Source: Seriola aureovittata (Eukaryota; Chordata; Actinopteri; Carangiformes; Carangidae). From it: a stretch of 64,000 nucleotides of DNA. Position numbers and translations under genes: made by a program. The notes under the pieces were generated by a model that did not search any database, was not told where the DNA came from, and was given only the letters and a program-made list of their open reading frames with translations. Location: contig NC_079386.1 in assembly GCF_021018895.1 (NCBI RefSeq), positions 14,659,552-14,723,551 on the forward strand, written 5' to 3'. Position 1 is the stretch's first letter. Each line of letters begins with the position of its first letter. Shown here in pieces: positions 1 through 14,198 of this stretch.

Positions 1-3000
1 TGGCACATGCAGCTGTTCATATTCATACAGCTATTCATGCATAGAGTTAAAGACATTATCAGCCCTTGTGCAGACGTGCAGACCGTGAGGTATTCACAGT
101 ATCAGCTGCAATACAGAAGGGTATAAATTCCACTGTAGCCCACATATGTGTTTGCGATTATGTTTGAAGCAAGAAGTCCCACAACCTGAAGCCTACTAGA
201 CGCTTATGAACGTTTTCTAACCGATGTCATTCAGGTTAGGTTCCTGCAACGAAAAGGATGACACCTTTTCAACACCTGCAAGGTTGGACGGTGGGTCCAG
301 GTGGGCTGGGCTGGGGGTGTGGCTGAGTGCGGCGACTGCTTTGTTGTGACATCACAAAGTTACAGGAAGTCCTGACGGCTCGTTTTAAGGCTCAGCTTCT
401 ATGCATTTCTCCGTGGACTGAGCACTTTTATACTTTCACAGCATTAATAAAGAACCTTGAGCTGCTTTGTAATTAAACAACACATGCACATCTCATATTA
501 TACAATATGGGACCTTTAAATTCAAAACTACAAATCCAAGTGTATGCTAATGCCGCTCTGCATTTGCTTAATGTCATGTGTAAATACGCAATTGTGAAAG
601 TGATAACATGTCAGTATTTATTCAGTGAGACCTGAAATATAAGACTATAACACAAGCTGTGTCATCAAAACGCCCTGTCCCGTTCAGTCAGACTAATAAT
701 GCTAATATGTTGTCAACAAAGGCGCTATTCAAAGTCTAAACGTATTCCTGTCCATGAGTTTGAGGTGTTTTCCGTGTACGTGTTTTTGACAAATGAGAGC
801 CGCCGTCTGCAAAATGTCTCTCCATGAAGCCGAGCCCTGAGGGGGAGAGTTAGAGAGAGAGAAGAGGAAGAGGGTAGTGTTGAACAAAGCAGAAGGGATT
901 AGCTCCAGTTTTAATTCCGATGGCGAGTCCAGCTGCTGCTTCCCCCCCCCCCCCCTTCTTTTCCTCCCCTTATCCCTTCTGCTCTCGCTTTCTCACCCAT
1001 CCCTGTCTCTGCTCTCTCCCTCTCTCTCCTTTTCTTTCTGTCTCTCTCCCTTGGCGGCTGCTGTTTTTTCCGCTGCCCTATACCCGGGGCCAGGAAGTGT
1101 GTCCATGGTGACAGCAGGAAGTAAAGCCTCCGCTGGTCAGTCACAGCCAGGTCTCCACGGCACGCAACGCGCTGCCTGCAGCTCCTTGAAATATCTTGTT
1201 TTCCTCATCCATCTAAGCCCTTGGCAGAACTCAGTGTTTCATTTCGTACAGATCTAATGTGTTGTCGTATTCATTTTGGATCAAAGGCAGCAATTTAATC
1301 TTATTTGATTAGATTTTTTTTTTTCACCTGTTTTGTTATGAATCACAGAGGAAAGGCAGGTGAAGTTGAACTTTCAAGCTATCTTGCAGACGTGCAGGTG
1401 TGACAGCATCTGGCTTCACTAATGAATCGGTCCCCGTCTGTACAGAGCAGCACGTTTTGCTCAGTCTGCTCCGCTATGACCGAGCAACAGATCCAGGACT
1501 CTTTTTTATTCTTGAACACACACTCGATTTAGTCGATAAAAGTCTCCCGTTGTGTCTTTCTCCCTCGCTCTCCTTCGGTGACCTTACCTCTGGCTTTTAT
1601 GCAAGCTTGTGCCAAAAAAAAAAAACAAAATCAGGGGCATCTGTATGCAGGACACATCCACACAGTGCCCACAGTGTGTGTGTGAGGATGTTGTGTGTTT
1701 CTGTGTTTGTGTGTCACTGGGGAGGATTGATTGTTGCCTCTGCCTACACAGACTCCTCACTGATGCTGTTCTTCTATATGTTGGAGAAAACTGACGAGGA
1801 GGAAAATGCCAACGTACAGATTAAATACACACAGTTGGTTGTAATGACATATTTGAATATATAAGGTATTAAGATTGGTAGGCACATGAATAAAAACAAT
1901 ACAAGTTCAGGTGTAGATACATAAGGATTATGTGAACTTCATATTAAAATTCGATGGTCTCTTAATTTGATAGTCACTTTACCACAACTCCAACCCAGAT
2001 TAAAAAGTAAATCCTCGCTACTGTAAGAGAATCTAAATCCAAGAGGCTCCTCATTGAAACGGTGTAAAATAAGTCTTGTTGCATTTTTTTTTTAATTTTT
2101 CAAACAGGTTAAAAAACAAACCAGCAGGTTTCACCATTAGCCCTCTTCAAGATCACACAAGGCTTTAATCAGCTCTGCTTTCAGCGTCTGATCATGTTTC
2201 ATTCATGGGAGTGTTTGAAGGTTTGATTGACCAAGTCGATTGAATGAAGTAATTTATTCTGTGAAGAATGTTTAGAATTACACTTATTTCCCTTTTTGTC
2301 TATAATATGCATGTTAGCTTGATTGATCATAGACTGCATATAAAGATGGAGGTGTCCTCTGTGATGTCATCCATAGGTTTCTTTAGAAAGCAGGCGCTCA
2401 CCCACCAGCGCGCTCTCAATTATGTAGAATTATGTTTCTGCTGTAAAGTTGGACGTTTTAACATGGGAGTCTATGGGGATTCACCAGCTTCTAGTGGCCA
2501 TTTAAGGAACTGCAGTTTTTTTTTTGGCACTTTCCAATTTTGGCTTCATTTTTCAGCCCCGCTTGTGATTGACTTGAGAGTAGAGGCCAGTCAGTAACAA
2601 TAACTCCTGACGTTTGGCATTATTCTATATTTACACCACATTGTCCGCTCAGTAGTTGTTTGGAGCTTCCATTCGTATCACAGGATCTTTAAGGGGTCTT
2701 GTCCAAATTGCATGGAAAGACCAAAATCTACAACGTGTTTGTCCATCAGTTAAGAGCCCATTCACTGCTACTGAAGATTTAAACAGCTGGGTTTTCAGCA
2801 AATGTTACTGAAGCAGGAGCAAGTTGTGCATTTGTTGGGGACTATGTTTTTTTTTCTTTATGTGATTTTTGACAACAATAAAGCCAGAGATGAAAAAGCT
2901 TTATTACACTTTGGCTATGAATAAAAGACTTGAGAGCAGCATTAGTTGATTCATGTTTTCATGGGAACTTTTGACAATAAATAAACTGTAGAATATCAAT

Positions 3001-5900
3001 AGCTGCATGGATGTAGGGATCTGTTGATTGGGCCACTTTGGTCCAGACTGACACTTGCTGTGATATTCTACAGGTATTTTTTTTTTTTTTTACTTTGATA
3101 GTTTGCCTCCTTTTTCTGAACTGATTTGGTTTTTGAGGTTGAGCAACCATTCCCGCTTTTTCTGGACATAAGAAGATGAATGAAATCAGAGAGAAAAGAG
3201 TGTTTAACAACAATTAAACACAAACTGATGGGTTGTTAAAAGAAGAAAAAAAGGATGAAGATATTTGAATCAACTGTACTATTTTTACACACAGCAAATC
3301 TTCTTTTCTCCTCAATGAAAAATGGGCCAGTGGCCTATATTCTCCGGCGCTTCACTGCTTCTCCCCAGATTAGCGCTTCCTCCTCTCCTCCGTTTCTCTC
3401 CCTCCCTCTCTCTCTCTCCCTCTCTCTCTCGCTCTGGGCTTTTGAACTGATAAGTGTTGGCAGCACTCACTGGCTCATTGGATACAAGGCCGTCTGTAAG
3501 GAAACGGACCGAGCCTCCTCCTCTCTCTCAGTCCCTTTCCTCTCCTGTCACCTACCCCCCGCCCCCCCTTCTCATCCCTCTTTTTCCCCCTCCTCTCATC
3601 CCATAATCCTGTGCACAATATCACTCCCTCTTTTCTTCCTCTTCACTTCAACATCCCTCTTTTCACTGTCCAGGCCTGTGGTGTGATGGAACTTGCCTGA
3701 CCGGACGAGGGTTAATCCTGTGGTAATGGGACGGGAATCTCTTCCAAGGCGTGCAAAAACAAAACAGGACATCTGAGACAGAAACAGCAGGACTTGCAGA
3801 AAGAGGTTGAGGAAGAGAGAACAAACGAGCAAAGCATCTGAAGGAGGGAAAGGACAGGAGAGATGGGTGTTACACAAGGTGTTTTATTTGGCGAGTGTAC
3901 AGAGGCGATGTTCTCTGGAAGAGAGAGAGAGAGAGAGACATCAAAGTAAGATTAATGGTCACAAATCAATTCTAATGTTTCCCGGCAGCGAGATGCTCCT
4001 GTGATGATGACGACTCCAAAGCCTGAGGACTTATGAAGAATGAAGGTGAAACAGTGACGGTAGCGCGGTGATGAAGGAGCGGGAAACCGAGACAAAGGGG
4101 CAGAGAGAAGCAGCGCTAGTTGAGAATGATGTGGATGCAGAGACGGGGGCGGATGGCACAACCTTGGAGCATTGTGTTTGACCTTTCAATGCCAACATCG
4201 TCTTATCATTTGAGTTGTGTGTGTGTGTGTGCGCGTCAGAATGCACACACCAGATGGCGTTACGCATAGCTGTGAAAAACGACATGCTGTACAAGCAACA
4301 TAAATCATCAGTCAGCTCACATTTTGTATGAATGAAACATCTGTTTGGAGCAAAAAGTCTTACTGAGTGCTTCGCCATTAGCTGACTAATTTAACTGTTA
4401 GCTCATCACCGGTATGAATAAATCATAATATGGCCATTACTGAATCCATTTCATATTTTGAGGTGTGCTGATTAGAAATCGTGTCAGCTAAATTATAGTA
4501 TTTGCTGGCCTTTGTAAGGTGCATTAACAGAGCTGCAGACTAAGTATATTAACTCAAGTTACTCAAGCTATTGTTACTTTATTTTACGGATTAAGATAGA
4601 AAACCAAAATATACACTATGAAATATAACGCCATATGAAACAGTTAGAAGTAGCTCCATCTCAAACAACTTCAAAGCTCGAAAAAGATTCAAGTTTCCTA
4701 AAGCATCTCAGCTACCTGCTGCTTTTTGATTAATCAGACCTGCAGCTGTATAAAAAATGCCTTTGCCCCAGACTTTCCAGAACATAATAAGCAGCGCGCT
4801 GCACGGCCAAATGGAGCACAGCCACTAAGACCTGAGTTTCCTCTAAGGGAGCACCAAGGTCAAGCATACATCAGGCAGTCTGATTTAAGTCAGCAGGTTG
4901 TGGGTGAAAGCTGACTCTCTCTGCACTGTGGCCTCACAAGCAAATCATTCTGTGCAGCTGTGATTGTCAAGAAATTATTTAGACAGCAGATGCAATTTTC
5001 AGGAATCCAGCGCCCAATCCATCTTAATGCTATTAAAGTTTCAACTAAATTTCACCCCTATGTCCGTGTAGTCGAGATTTGTGCTTTTACTTGCAGCGCT
5101 TGCTACGTTTCTCCAGCACTGGTGGGACGATCCAGAGACAGAGGTTTTGCAACAGCTGCCAGAGACCGAGCGGGAACCAAAATAAGCGCAGACAGAGAAT
5201 AAAAACTCCAACTGCCCCCAACCACCTCAGTAAAAGTGAATAGAGAGGCACAGCTGCACGCCAGCAGCGTGGTGTCATTCAGTTGCCCAGCGGGACGCGG
5301 CGGTGCAGCAGCGGTGGATAAAGCGGCTTCATATCGATGTGCAGGGAGGGCTAGTTGATGCCTGCGGTGACTGGACAGTATTTCCTCCTGCTCGGTCGCC
5401 GTCTGCAGGGGGCGTGTGTTTGTTGTTTGCTGGCGGACAAGAAACCTGCAGGGAGGCAGGTTAGATTGATTTAGCGGCCCGCGGCATTGAGCTCTGATCA
5501 ACGTCTACTGTTGGGTTTGAGAGCCACTCAGGTTCCGCAGTGGTTTACACACACACACTGTCGGCATACAGCGTGCGATTTGTTTGATGCTACATTCTGT
5601 GTGTTCACTGCCTAAATCAAGAGTGTAAGCAGGGAGAGGTTCAGGGACTCCCTTCATGGTTGTCGCAGGAACTGCACCTTGACTTTTGGATGAGAAGCTC
5701 TTCAGCAGAAAGGTCATCAAGTTTATATTCATTTATCAGCGCTAGGAGTTAATAGTCACAGTGAAGACAGAGCAGTCCCTCCTGCTAAATCACACTTTTT
5801 CAATGTGACAACTAATGAAACTCATCACCTTTAAAAGTAGCTTCCCCACAAGAGGGATGATTGCTACGAACAAACAGCATAGTGTAAATTCAGGCATGTT
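1..5900. other. non-coding region upstream of pea15, left part
   Basis: No open frame here resembles a protein: the ORFs are short, low-complexity or antisense to pyrimidine tracts. The stretch holds a poly-C/CT-rich tract (about 940-1060), a CT-rich tract (about 3380-3440 and 3510-3600), a GA run near 3920-3940, a GT run near 4214-4231, and one dispersed repeat described separately. CpG-containing sequence becomes denser at about 5270-5500. That could be a promoter or untranslated first exon, but no splice donor pairs convincingly with the pea15 coding exon, so no exon is called. Confidence 0.5.
2329..2600 (+). repeat. dispersed teleost repeat (non-autonomous element)
   Basis: The segment opens with catagactgcatataaagat and later reads ttaacatgggagtctatggg, phrases I recognise from a repeat scattered through many teleost genomes. 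A short open frame (2268-2597) runs through it but looks like repeat, not protein. I cannot name the family and see no clear terminal repeats, so the limits are approximate. Confidence 0.6.
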
Positions 5901-8286
5901 TACACATCTGCATATTCCCATTGGGATTAATAAAGTTTTATCTATCTACCACATATCATTTCATAATGACGGAAAAGCAGCTCCTCATTTCAGAAACCGA
6001 TCTAACTGTTGCACCAACCTCAACCAAAGTAGTTTGGAGGGTTCAGGTTGTGACACTGGCTGCAGTAACAGGGCAAATCAAGTATTATGATGACAGAAAT
6101 GTTTCATCAATTTGCTTTAATTGTAGCTGACAGCCACATCCGGTCCAACACTGCTGTTCAAACAGAATAGCTTCTGTACAAAGTGATTTAAGTGTTAGAC
6201 GTTGTAGAAATAAGCTCATGGTTTATAGAATCACTGCACCCATGGACCTGATCAAATCAATGGCAAAGATACCAGCACTCAGGTATAATAGCATTAATGT
6301 GTAATGAATGCTGCACATGCATTTAAATGCATGGGAGATACCAGCACTCACAGTCTTGATAGATGTAACAAATGCATTAGAAGTGGCTGTAAACTGTAAC
6401 GTATTATCTGTAAATCTGTGTTATCTCCTTATATTATAATATATGTGTTAGCCATTACTTATTGTCACTAATGCATGTAGTCACCTCAGTAAATAAAATT
6501 ATGCTGCATTAGGCAGCAAGCCAACATCAACCGAAGGAAGAGGAACAAATACGTATATAAATTTAAACAAAACTTAACACCAGAAGCAGCCACTGAGTCT
6601 TTTTAAAGATTATTTCGGAATCATTTTAGCCACACACACACACACACACACACCTCGTAGTTATGTTTTTACAGCAGGTCTCACGATGAGCGAGCACGAA
6701 TATGTGAGAAAAAAACAAACGAAAATAAAAGCAGCGAATGTGGGTTGGAGTGAAATGCTCGAAAAGAAAAAGGCAATTAGTTTCACGCTCAGAGATGCAA
6801 AATTATATCTGCGCTTGGGTAGGAGAGACTTCTGACCTGAGAGGTAGATTTAGGGAGGCGGACATTTGCTACGGCCTGCGACTTTTGAGCTCTTCTGCCT
6901 CCCACTCTCCGAGCCCACACCTACTGCAGCTCCTGCAAGACTGAAGATATATTCTGAGAGAGAGAGATAGAGAAGGTTTACCGCTCTGAGAATGACAGTA
7001 CAGGAAAAAGGATAGAATATGAGAGAAAGAGATTGTCCATGACTCAAACTGTGGTAAAATAACATTGCTTGAATTGGATAAAGATTACATCAGGTTATTA
7101 TATAATTTTAAATTCAACTTTTTTTTTCATTTTTTGGAATGGAGAGAAACGTTGTTCTTGCCATACATGGTGATCCAAACAGATTTTTATTTATTTTTTG
7201 GTGAAGTCGAGGTGAGTTTCATGGGAGATTTAAAGATGGGAGAGTGGGCGGGACTCCTACTCTCTGCCTCTCAGTCCATCTGAGTGAAATAGAAAAATAT
7301 ACCGAGAGAGGGGGAGAAAGAGAGGAGGGTAGGTTTTGAAAGGTCAGGGTACATTTAATGAGAGATTTAATGAAGGAGACAGAGACTAACTGCTTGTGCG
7401 CTCTGGCTCCCAGAATAAAATATGAAGGAACAGGACAGAGGAGAACAAGAGGAGAATGAGAGGAAAGAATTAGGGGTAAAAGGAGACTGCAGTCTTTATC
7501 ACATTTATTTTGACACTTTAGTGCATTACAGCCTATGCTGGCCTCCATACATTTACAGTTTGGTGCCACTTTGTCAGGTTTATAACAGATGGTTTTAAAG
7601 AATGAGACACAAAGGAGGACCTTTTCTTTTAAGACTTTCATTTTCTCCTCATCAACTTCAGCCACAAACCTGAACAAGGCACCTTAAACATTTGATGAAT
7701 AAATCATGGTGTGCTTGAAAAGAGTTGTGCAACAATTTCACACATTTTTCCACTTAAATTTCAAGTATTTACACTGATTCTTTTAATAGAGCCTGAGAAA
7801 GACATATGAAGACCAGCAGCAATAAAGACAAAAGAAAAATATGTGAGGGGAAAGAGGGATGAAGAAGAGCAAGTGAAAGAGGATGAAAAGGAAACAGAGG
7901 GCTTGCGAAGGAAAATCAGACACACAAAGTCTGGATACGTTGTATAGAAAACAGTGCAACAGAGTCTATTCCTCTTTCCAGATCTCTGTCAGAGAGATTT
8001 TTTTGAGCTGCTACCCCTGTGGTTTTGTTGCCATGGTAAAATCTAAAGGCTTTTCTCCATGCTGAAGTCCAGCACAGTTGGCCAGCGTTGTGTTTCTTTA
8101 TTTCTGTGTGTTTAAAGGAGAGAGAGAGAGAGGGAGAGTGTGTGTTTCTGTTTGTGTGTCGTTGATAAAAAGAGAGATGGAGGAGGAGTTGCGGAGTGCG
8201 CGAGCACGTCTATTGATCATATGACTGTCACAATGTTGCAGTGAAGAGATCAGTAACTTCACATTGTCTCTGTGCGCACAAGTGTC

Positions 8287-8319
<33 letters not shown>

Positions 8320-8559
8320 ACATGTGTAATTTTTGTAATCTTTGTGTGTCGTATCACCATGTTGTTTTTCAGTGTTGCTCTAAATACACTAAAAATCCTA
8401 GATAATCAAGTGTAGCAAACAAAATCTCAACATATGACTTCACTCAAAACATTTCAGTGGGTTTGTGTTTTTGTGTGTGTCAATCATCCTAGTGGGGGAT
8501 TTTACTCTGAAAGGGGTGGGGAGGGTTGCGGGGTGAGGTGAGGAGGGGAGGGAAAGGAA

Positions 8560-8645
8560 AAGGGGGGGTGGTTTCTGCCCTGTCGCTAGGTAACCGTCTC
8601 CCGGCCTAAAGGCAAAGCCAGGCCTGGTTTCCATGGCAATGTCAT
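8560..8645. promoter_or_regulatory. candidate regulatory patch with RFX X-box-like motifs
   Basis: Two imperfect RFX X-box-like palindromes lie about 40 bp apart: gtcgctaggtaac at 8582-8594 and gtttccatggcaat at 8627-8640. A closer match, gttgccatggtaaa, sits at 8027-8040. The consensus used is GTNRCC, a 0-3 base gap, then RGYAAC. The patch is more GC- and CpG-rich than its surroundings. No expression or conservation data are available, so this is only a motif-based candidate, possibly a pea15 intronic element. Confidence 0.25.
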
Positions 8646-9764
8646 TGGTGTGGAGGGTGAATGGAGTTTTGGTGGTTGTTGTATACGTTTATGTATGTAT
8701 ATGCGCGTGCGTGTGTGTGTTTGTGTGTGTGAGAGAGAGAGTGATCTGAACAAAGAGAAGCACTCAGTAGGTTGAGTATCTCTGCAATTCAAAATTGAAA
8801 GAGAATAGTGAGACGTGATGCATATAACTGAAGATATAATAATAATAATAATAAGAGTTGATCTTTGTGCACAAGGCCTCAGCAGACATCGTCACAGCTT
8901 GCAGACCAAGATCCTCCACGTGAACCTGACATTTTGTTTACTGGTACACACTCTGCCTCAGGGCTGCATTCAGGTGCTTGATAGAAAATATGGATTGACT
9001 GCTGCTGTGTCGACTCTTACTTTCAAATCATGCGGATGTATGGTTTTGCCTTCATTCTTTGCTTGCTTGTTATTGTACATGCAATCAGATATGGAGACAA
9101 ATAGAAAAAGAGGAAAAATGAAAAAATTGAAAGGACAAAAAGGAGAGAGAAGGGAGAACAGGGGGTCTTGTCTGGATGGATAATGGCCTGATTGCACAAT
9201 GTAAAGCAGACTGTGGTGGAGGTGGTGGTGGTGGGGGGGGGTTAACAGTTTAGTCACGGAGTGGAAAAGGAGCTCTTCACACCGCTTGGCTTCCATTTAC
9301 AACATGAAATCTACGGAAGTTCATTAAAGACAAAGCTACTGAGAGTGCAAGAATAACTGAAACTCATGGACATAAGAGATACAGTATTTAGAGGTAACAA
9401 ATGGTGCCTGCAGACGTTCATACATTAAAACATTTTTCTTCCACAGTGTTGTGACTATAGCTAACACCACCCATGCTGAACAAAAAACTGAGTACAATTC
9501 TTTGCCATTTAAGTTAAATCATGTGATCTGTATCAGGTCACATCTAAATAATGACATACCTCTGTATTTACACCGACTCACGTTGTTTTGTTTCAACCAG
9601 CATTATAATTGCAAGTTAATCTACTAATTCCTTAGTCAGAGCCGGTTGACTTGCCAACAAACATGGTACATCCCAGGTTAAGCACACTAATGCCATGGAT
9701 CAGTGTCATTCTTTGGTTTTGTGTGGCAAGACTTAGCTACTGCTATCAGTTGTCGCTTTTGCTG

Positions 9765-9845
9765 CATAGCTTAAAAATGCTATATTTAAGTTCTTGCTAT
9801 TGCCACATAGCCAACATTAGCATCAGCTGTTTAATTATGTAGAAG
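9765..9845. repeat. fragment related to the palindromic element before the SAMD9-like genes
   Basis: The segment containing ttgctattgccacatagcca and agctgtttaatta closely resembles the left arm of the inverted-repeat element at 29252-29588 and, in reverse complement, its right arm. No matching second arm was found nearby, so this looks like a partial or decayed copy of the same family. Confidence 0.45.
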
Positions 9846-10149
9846 AGTCTAGAATAAACAATCAATTTAATGTCAATTAAAGCTCTTGCTTTTCTTCTTT
9901 TTCTTTCACATCTTTTCTTCTACTGAAGTTAGCGTGCTAACCAGCTAGCCGCGGCCGGTCTCGTAATACTGCTTTGCGATAGTGAGTCACTGTAGCGTCC
10001 AGGTTGCCCTCAGTCCAACGTGAGCGGGTGAAAATGTAGTGCTCATGTGTGTATTCTAACCTCGTCTTGTAAACGCTCCGCCAACACCACCATTCGCTCC
10101 CAGCAAGAAACCAGGTTGGGCAGCAGAGAAAATGTACATATAGCACCTA

Positions 10150-10398
10150 TAACCTCCTATGACCCGAACTCTTGCATGGCGTGCATTTCTAATTTCTCTT
10201 TGCTATTTAGGCTGATTGGGACCTGAGAAAAATGATGTCCAAATATGAGGACATTAGTTTTAAATTTCGATTACTGAGTGGCAGTATAATATCCTCATAT
10301 GTGGTCACCAGGCCCTTGTTGAGAAAAAGTTAGTATTGTGGTCTAGAGAACCCAAAATGTGAGGTCCACATATGTGGACGCCAGGTCCTAGGAGGTTA
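10150..10398. mobile_element. MITE-like element with 15-bp terminal inverted repeats
   Basis: The left end taacctcctatgacc (10150-10164) is the reverse complement, with one mismatch, of the right end ggtcctaggaggtta (10384-10398). The internal part, including ccacatatgtggac near 10367-10380, resembles a repeat I have met in other teleost sequence. There is no coding capacity, so it is a non-autonomous DNA transposon type of element. The superfamily is not assignable by eye. Confidence 0.6.
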
Positions 10399-10469
10399 AG
10401 CTAGCAGGAAGAGGTGGGGTTCAGTGACCCTTCGACTTGTGGGATAAATTTTTGTCGTAAGAATGGTCA

Positions 10470-10565
10470 CAGCCAGACTGGCTGTTTGCACTTTGTTTAC
10501 AGTCTTTATACTAAGCTAAGCTAAGCTAGCCAGCTGCTGGCTGTAGCTTCATATTAAACAGACTT
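10470..10565 (+). repeat. common teleost dispersed repeat (partial)
   Basis: It contains tttacagtctttatactaag, a run of ctaag/ctagc units, then gctgctggctgtagcttcat. The same order occurs at 19305-19470. This is one of the most frequently seen unnamed dispersed repeats in teleost intergenic sequence. Only the middle part is preserved here. Confidence 0.6.
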
Positions 10566-10919
10566 GGACTGTGAAAGTTCATTATAGTGCTGCTGAAGCC
10601 TGTGTGCAAAATGTTGTGACTAAGCTCCGCCAAGTGCTTTAAAACCAGCCAGAACTGCAAGAGAAAACTGTGAGAGAAGAGATTTCAAACTGAGCGTGAG
10701 CACCTGCTTTTGCAAGTGCAAATCTTTCCCTTGCAGACTGATCACAATGACGTGATTAATTTACTGCTTATCAAAATGTTTTGGCGCTAATTAACTACCA
10801 TATTTACCCCAGCACATATACAGCGTTAATGGATATACCATTAATGCTTTTTATGGAGTCAACAGTCTTTATTTATACAAATAACATTTGGATAATTGCA
10901 AACAACGCCCATGCAGAAT

Positions 10920-10921
<2 letters not shown>

Positions 10922-11009
<88 letters not shown>
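10922..11009 (+). repeat. (GT)n microsatellite, about 44 units
   Basis: An uninterrupted GT run of about 88 bp is followed by a GC-alternating tail (gtgtgcgcgcacgtg). Three overlapping short frames read through it as Cys-Val repeats and are not genes. The alternating purine-pyrimidine tract is long enough to be polymorphic and Z-DNA-prone. Confidence 0.95.
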
Positions 11010-11014
<5 letters not shown>

Positions 11015-11201
11015 GCGCGCACGTGTTTTTGTTTTTCCTTGTTCATTTTTGCTTTCCTCTTGTCCCAGAAACCTGTTTTTTTTTTCTTTGTTCTAAGCTT
11101 TTATTGTTCAGATGTCAATTTAATATATAGCTGAATAATACTTTGTAATTAGAATTTCTGTGACAACTCTTTCTCTCTGTCTGTCTCACATTTTAAGACA
11201 A

Positions 11202-11238
<37 letters not shown>

Positions 11239-14198
11239 CAGCAGAGACAGAGGAACGGGCAGACAAAAGCATGTTTGTGTTCATGAGAATGTGAAGCACA
11301 GTGGGTCTCTATGTATGGAAGCAGTGTCAGGCTCGTCCCTGAGAGACCAGGGAGGGAGGGGGTGGGGGGGGCAGCAGTTAGAGGGGATTTCACAGACTCT
11401 TTTACTTAGAGCATGACTACAGTATTGCAGATAAACCAAAATATGCACACGTCTCTCAGTTTTCACCTTGAACTTCTTATGAAACACAGATGCATGGGAG
11501 TCGGCCTTCATGGATCCGGTTGGGTATTTGTTAGAGGAAGCAAACTGACTTTCTGTGTCTGCTGAATCTCTTTGATCACTGAAGCATTTTGTCATTATAG
11601 CTGATAGCTTATAGCTGCAATCCATGTGGTTTTATTATTGTCATATTTTTCTCTCTGTTGTCAGGCAACAGCATAAGCACAGATATGTTCATTTGACTGA
11701 GGGTTTAATACAACTCCTGCTAGATTCGGTTAAGATGCAGCATTTATGATGCATAGACACTTCTTTTACTGCTCACTTAAGTTGTCTGCTTTAAGCAGAG
11801 CAACATTGTCATCGAGGTCACCTGTATTATGTGAATATATATATGATGAACAAAAAAGTGGTAATCAAAGCAATATTTCACCATTTCCATTTACTTCTTT
11901 ACATTCAGCAGAAGGAAGTGAGAGTATGAACACCTGTAATGAATGTGGAAGGCCATTTCTGAAAAAAAATAAATCATAAAACATAAATCAAAGTTTTTTG
12001 TAATTATATTACAGTATCTTAAAAAAAAATGTCAGTAATAAGAATAAGTTTAAATAAGTGTCAGGAATTAGTGTCCGTAGAACAATGAAACAGAACAATT
12101 TTAGAATAGAACAAATAAGAAGAAAAATAAAAGGATAAGATTATAACAAAATTTAAAAGTACAAAACTGATTAAATGGTAATAATGAAATAGCATTTATT
12201 TTTTCAGAATGGTCCATGTTGCATATTTTGATAGAAACGTCGTTCATGGTTGAGAAAGAGTTAAAGGCAGCGGTGTGAGGGAAGTGGTGGGAGAGAAACA
12301 CTAAATGTAGCCACTCTGTCCATTGTTGTTTTTTTTCCCCCTTCTCCTCTAAAAGTACACAAAAGCAGCGCCAGTCCATTGTGGTGCAAAACAGAGAGCA
12401 GGCAGGGCGACCTGGGTCGAGAGAGGAGGCTCAGGGACCAACACACACGCACACACACACACACGCACGCACACACACACACACGCACATTCATTCTTTC
12501 AATCAGCTTCCCCCCGTCGCAGAAACAATTCACGAGCTCATGAGTCGAAGCGTACAAACACACATTCACACAAATACGTGCACACACACACACACACACA
12601 CAATTCCCAATCTTGCAGTTGGAGACACACACAAAAACAAACACACATACTTACACATGCGCACACACACAGTATTCAGACCCTTGTCGTATTCACTGGA
12701 GTTAAGGTGCATATCCCTGCTCTCTCCCACGCAGCGCTTTGTGTTGATTGAGCAAGTTGCTCTGGTTTGAGAGGAGATGAATGTGACATTTAAGACTGAA
12801 CTAACACACACACACATACACACACTCTCTCACTCTCTCTCTGTCTCTCTCTCTCTCTCACACACACACACATATACACAGTAAAAAGCGCTCTGTCATC
12901 ATTGTGCTCTTGCCCTGAGGCTGAGATCGTGGATCAGACAAACCAAACCAAATGCCACCATTAGCCATTAGAGAAGAGGCAAACAAATCTGACCTTAAAT
13001 CAGCCTCTGGGACAATTACATTAGCAATCATATCTGCCCTGGTACTCTGCATTGTCCCATCCATAACGTGCTGATTTGAAGACTTTGTCTCTGTTTGTCA
13101 GTCTCGCATAAAGATCCATTCATCTAGTCACCAAATCATCGGCTTTTCCATTCCTGGTATTTTTTATTTTTTTTAAACTCATTTAACTGTGCTTTTGAAT
13201 GAATGAATGGTCACAAAATTGTTTTTTTCCATCACTGTTGTCTTTCATCTTTTCAGGGAGATAATATGACAAGCTCAAGGTCTGCTGCTCAGTTACAGAG
13301 CATCATCTCCTATCCATATGTCCCTGAGAGCAAGCTAAAGACGATTAAGTAAAGATAATATTGCAGCACAGTGAGGCGGATGCTCATGCTTTAATAAGCA
13401 AAGCTGCCGTTTCAGTATCTAATGGTCCGCAGTGAATGGGGGCCCTCTGGTGGTCACTGCAGGTAACAGCGCCTCTGTTATATAGGTCACACCACTCGTC
13501 ATGGAGCTCTTCTGGGCTTTCTGTATGGCGTGTTTATCTGTGCTGAGACTGTTGGGATCAGAGGCAGACAGAGCTTCGTGCCAGTGCCCATGATGCACTG
13601 CACTGAGCGGCAGCGCTCTCGCCAGCTGCATGGATGCCAGGGACTTGGGGAAGGGGGGGTGGGGTTGTGTCTGCTGTGTGTGACACAGAAAAAAAAGATA
13701 AAAAAGAACAGTATCTGTTTAGATTCACGTTCATGTTGTAGGAAGCTCGTGTTTCATGGTAGAAGGGAGGCAGTCCTGCTGGAACTTGTATCACTCCTCG
13801 AAGTTGCTGAAGCCTCCCTGAGCAAGACCCTGGATCCTACTCAGCTCAAAGGCAGCTGTTTTTGAGTAACCTTAATCACGTCCACATTGCTGAACTGCTG
13901 CCCCATTAAACTCACTAAGGGCTGGGGAAAATCACACCAAAAAAAGTCGGGATAAACAGGTCTTTGGAAATCCTGAGGCGGCCGTTTAATTGGCTGTGGG
14001 GTTGAAAATGTTGGAAACGGCACCTCTAGTTGGTTTTGTTCTGTGGCATAATGTCATTGGCAGCCCACCGTGTCTCAGCGACATCTCTAGGCAACTTTTA
14101 TCCCTAAATTCCTTGAGACCTCCGTCTTCAGACTTAACAAGGCCAAGAGAAATGTATGTATCACATCATTTCGTATAATCCAGGATAGCAAAAAACAA

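Noticed and set aside
877..1257. 126-aa frame rich in Pro, Leu and Ser, and its antisense frame
   Set aside because: It is a read-through of a CT/C-rich low-complexity tract with no domain. The same applies to 3255-3686 and 14677-15106.
2268..2597. 109-aa frame
   Set aside because: It covers a dispersed teleost repeat, and the translation shows no protein-like pattern.
7180..7220. Possible untranslated pea15 exon ending at the strong donor tcgag/gtgagt near 7210
   Set aside because: No promoter features or conserved exon sequence precede it, and one good donor motif in 16 kb is expected by chance.
10781..11134. Cys-Val repeat frames
   Set aside because: They are produced by the (GT)n microsatellite.
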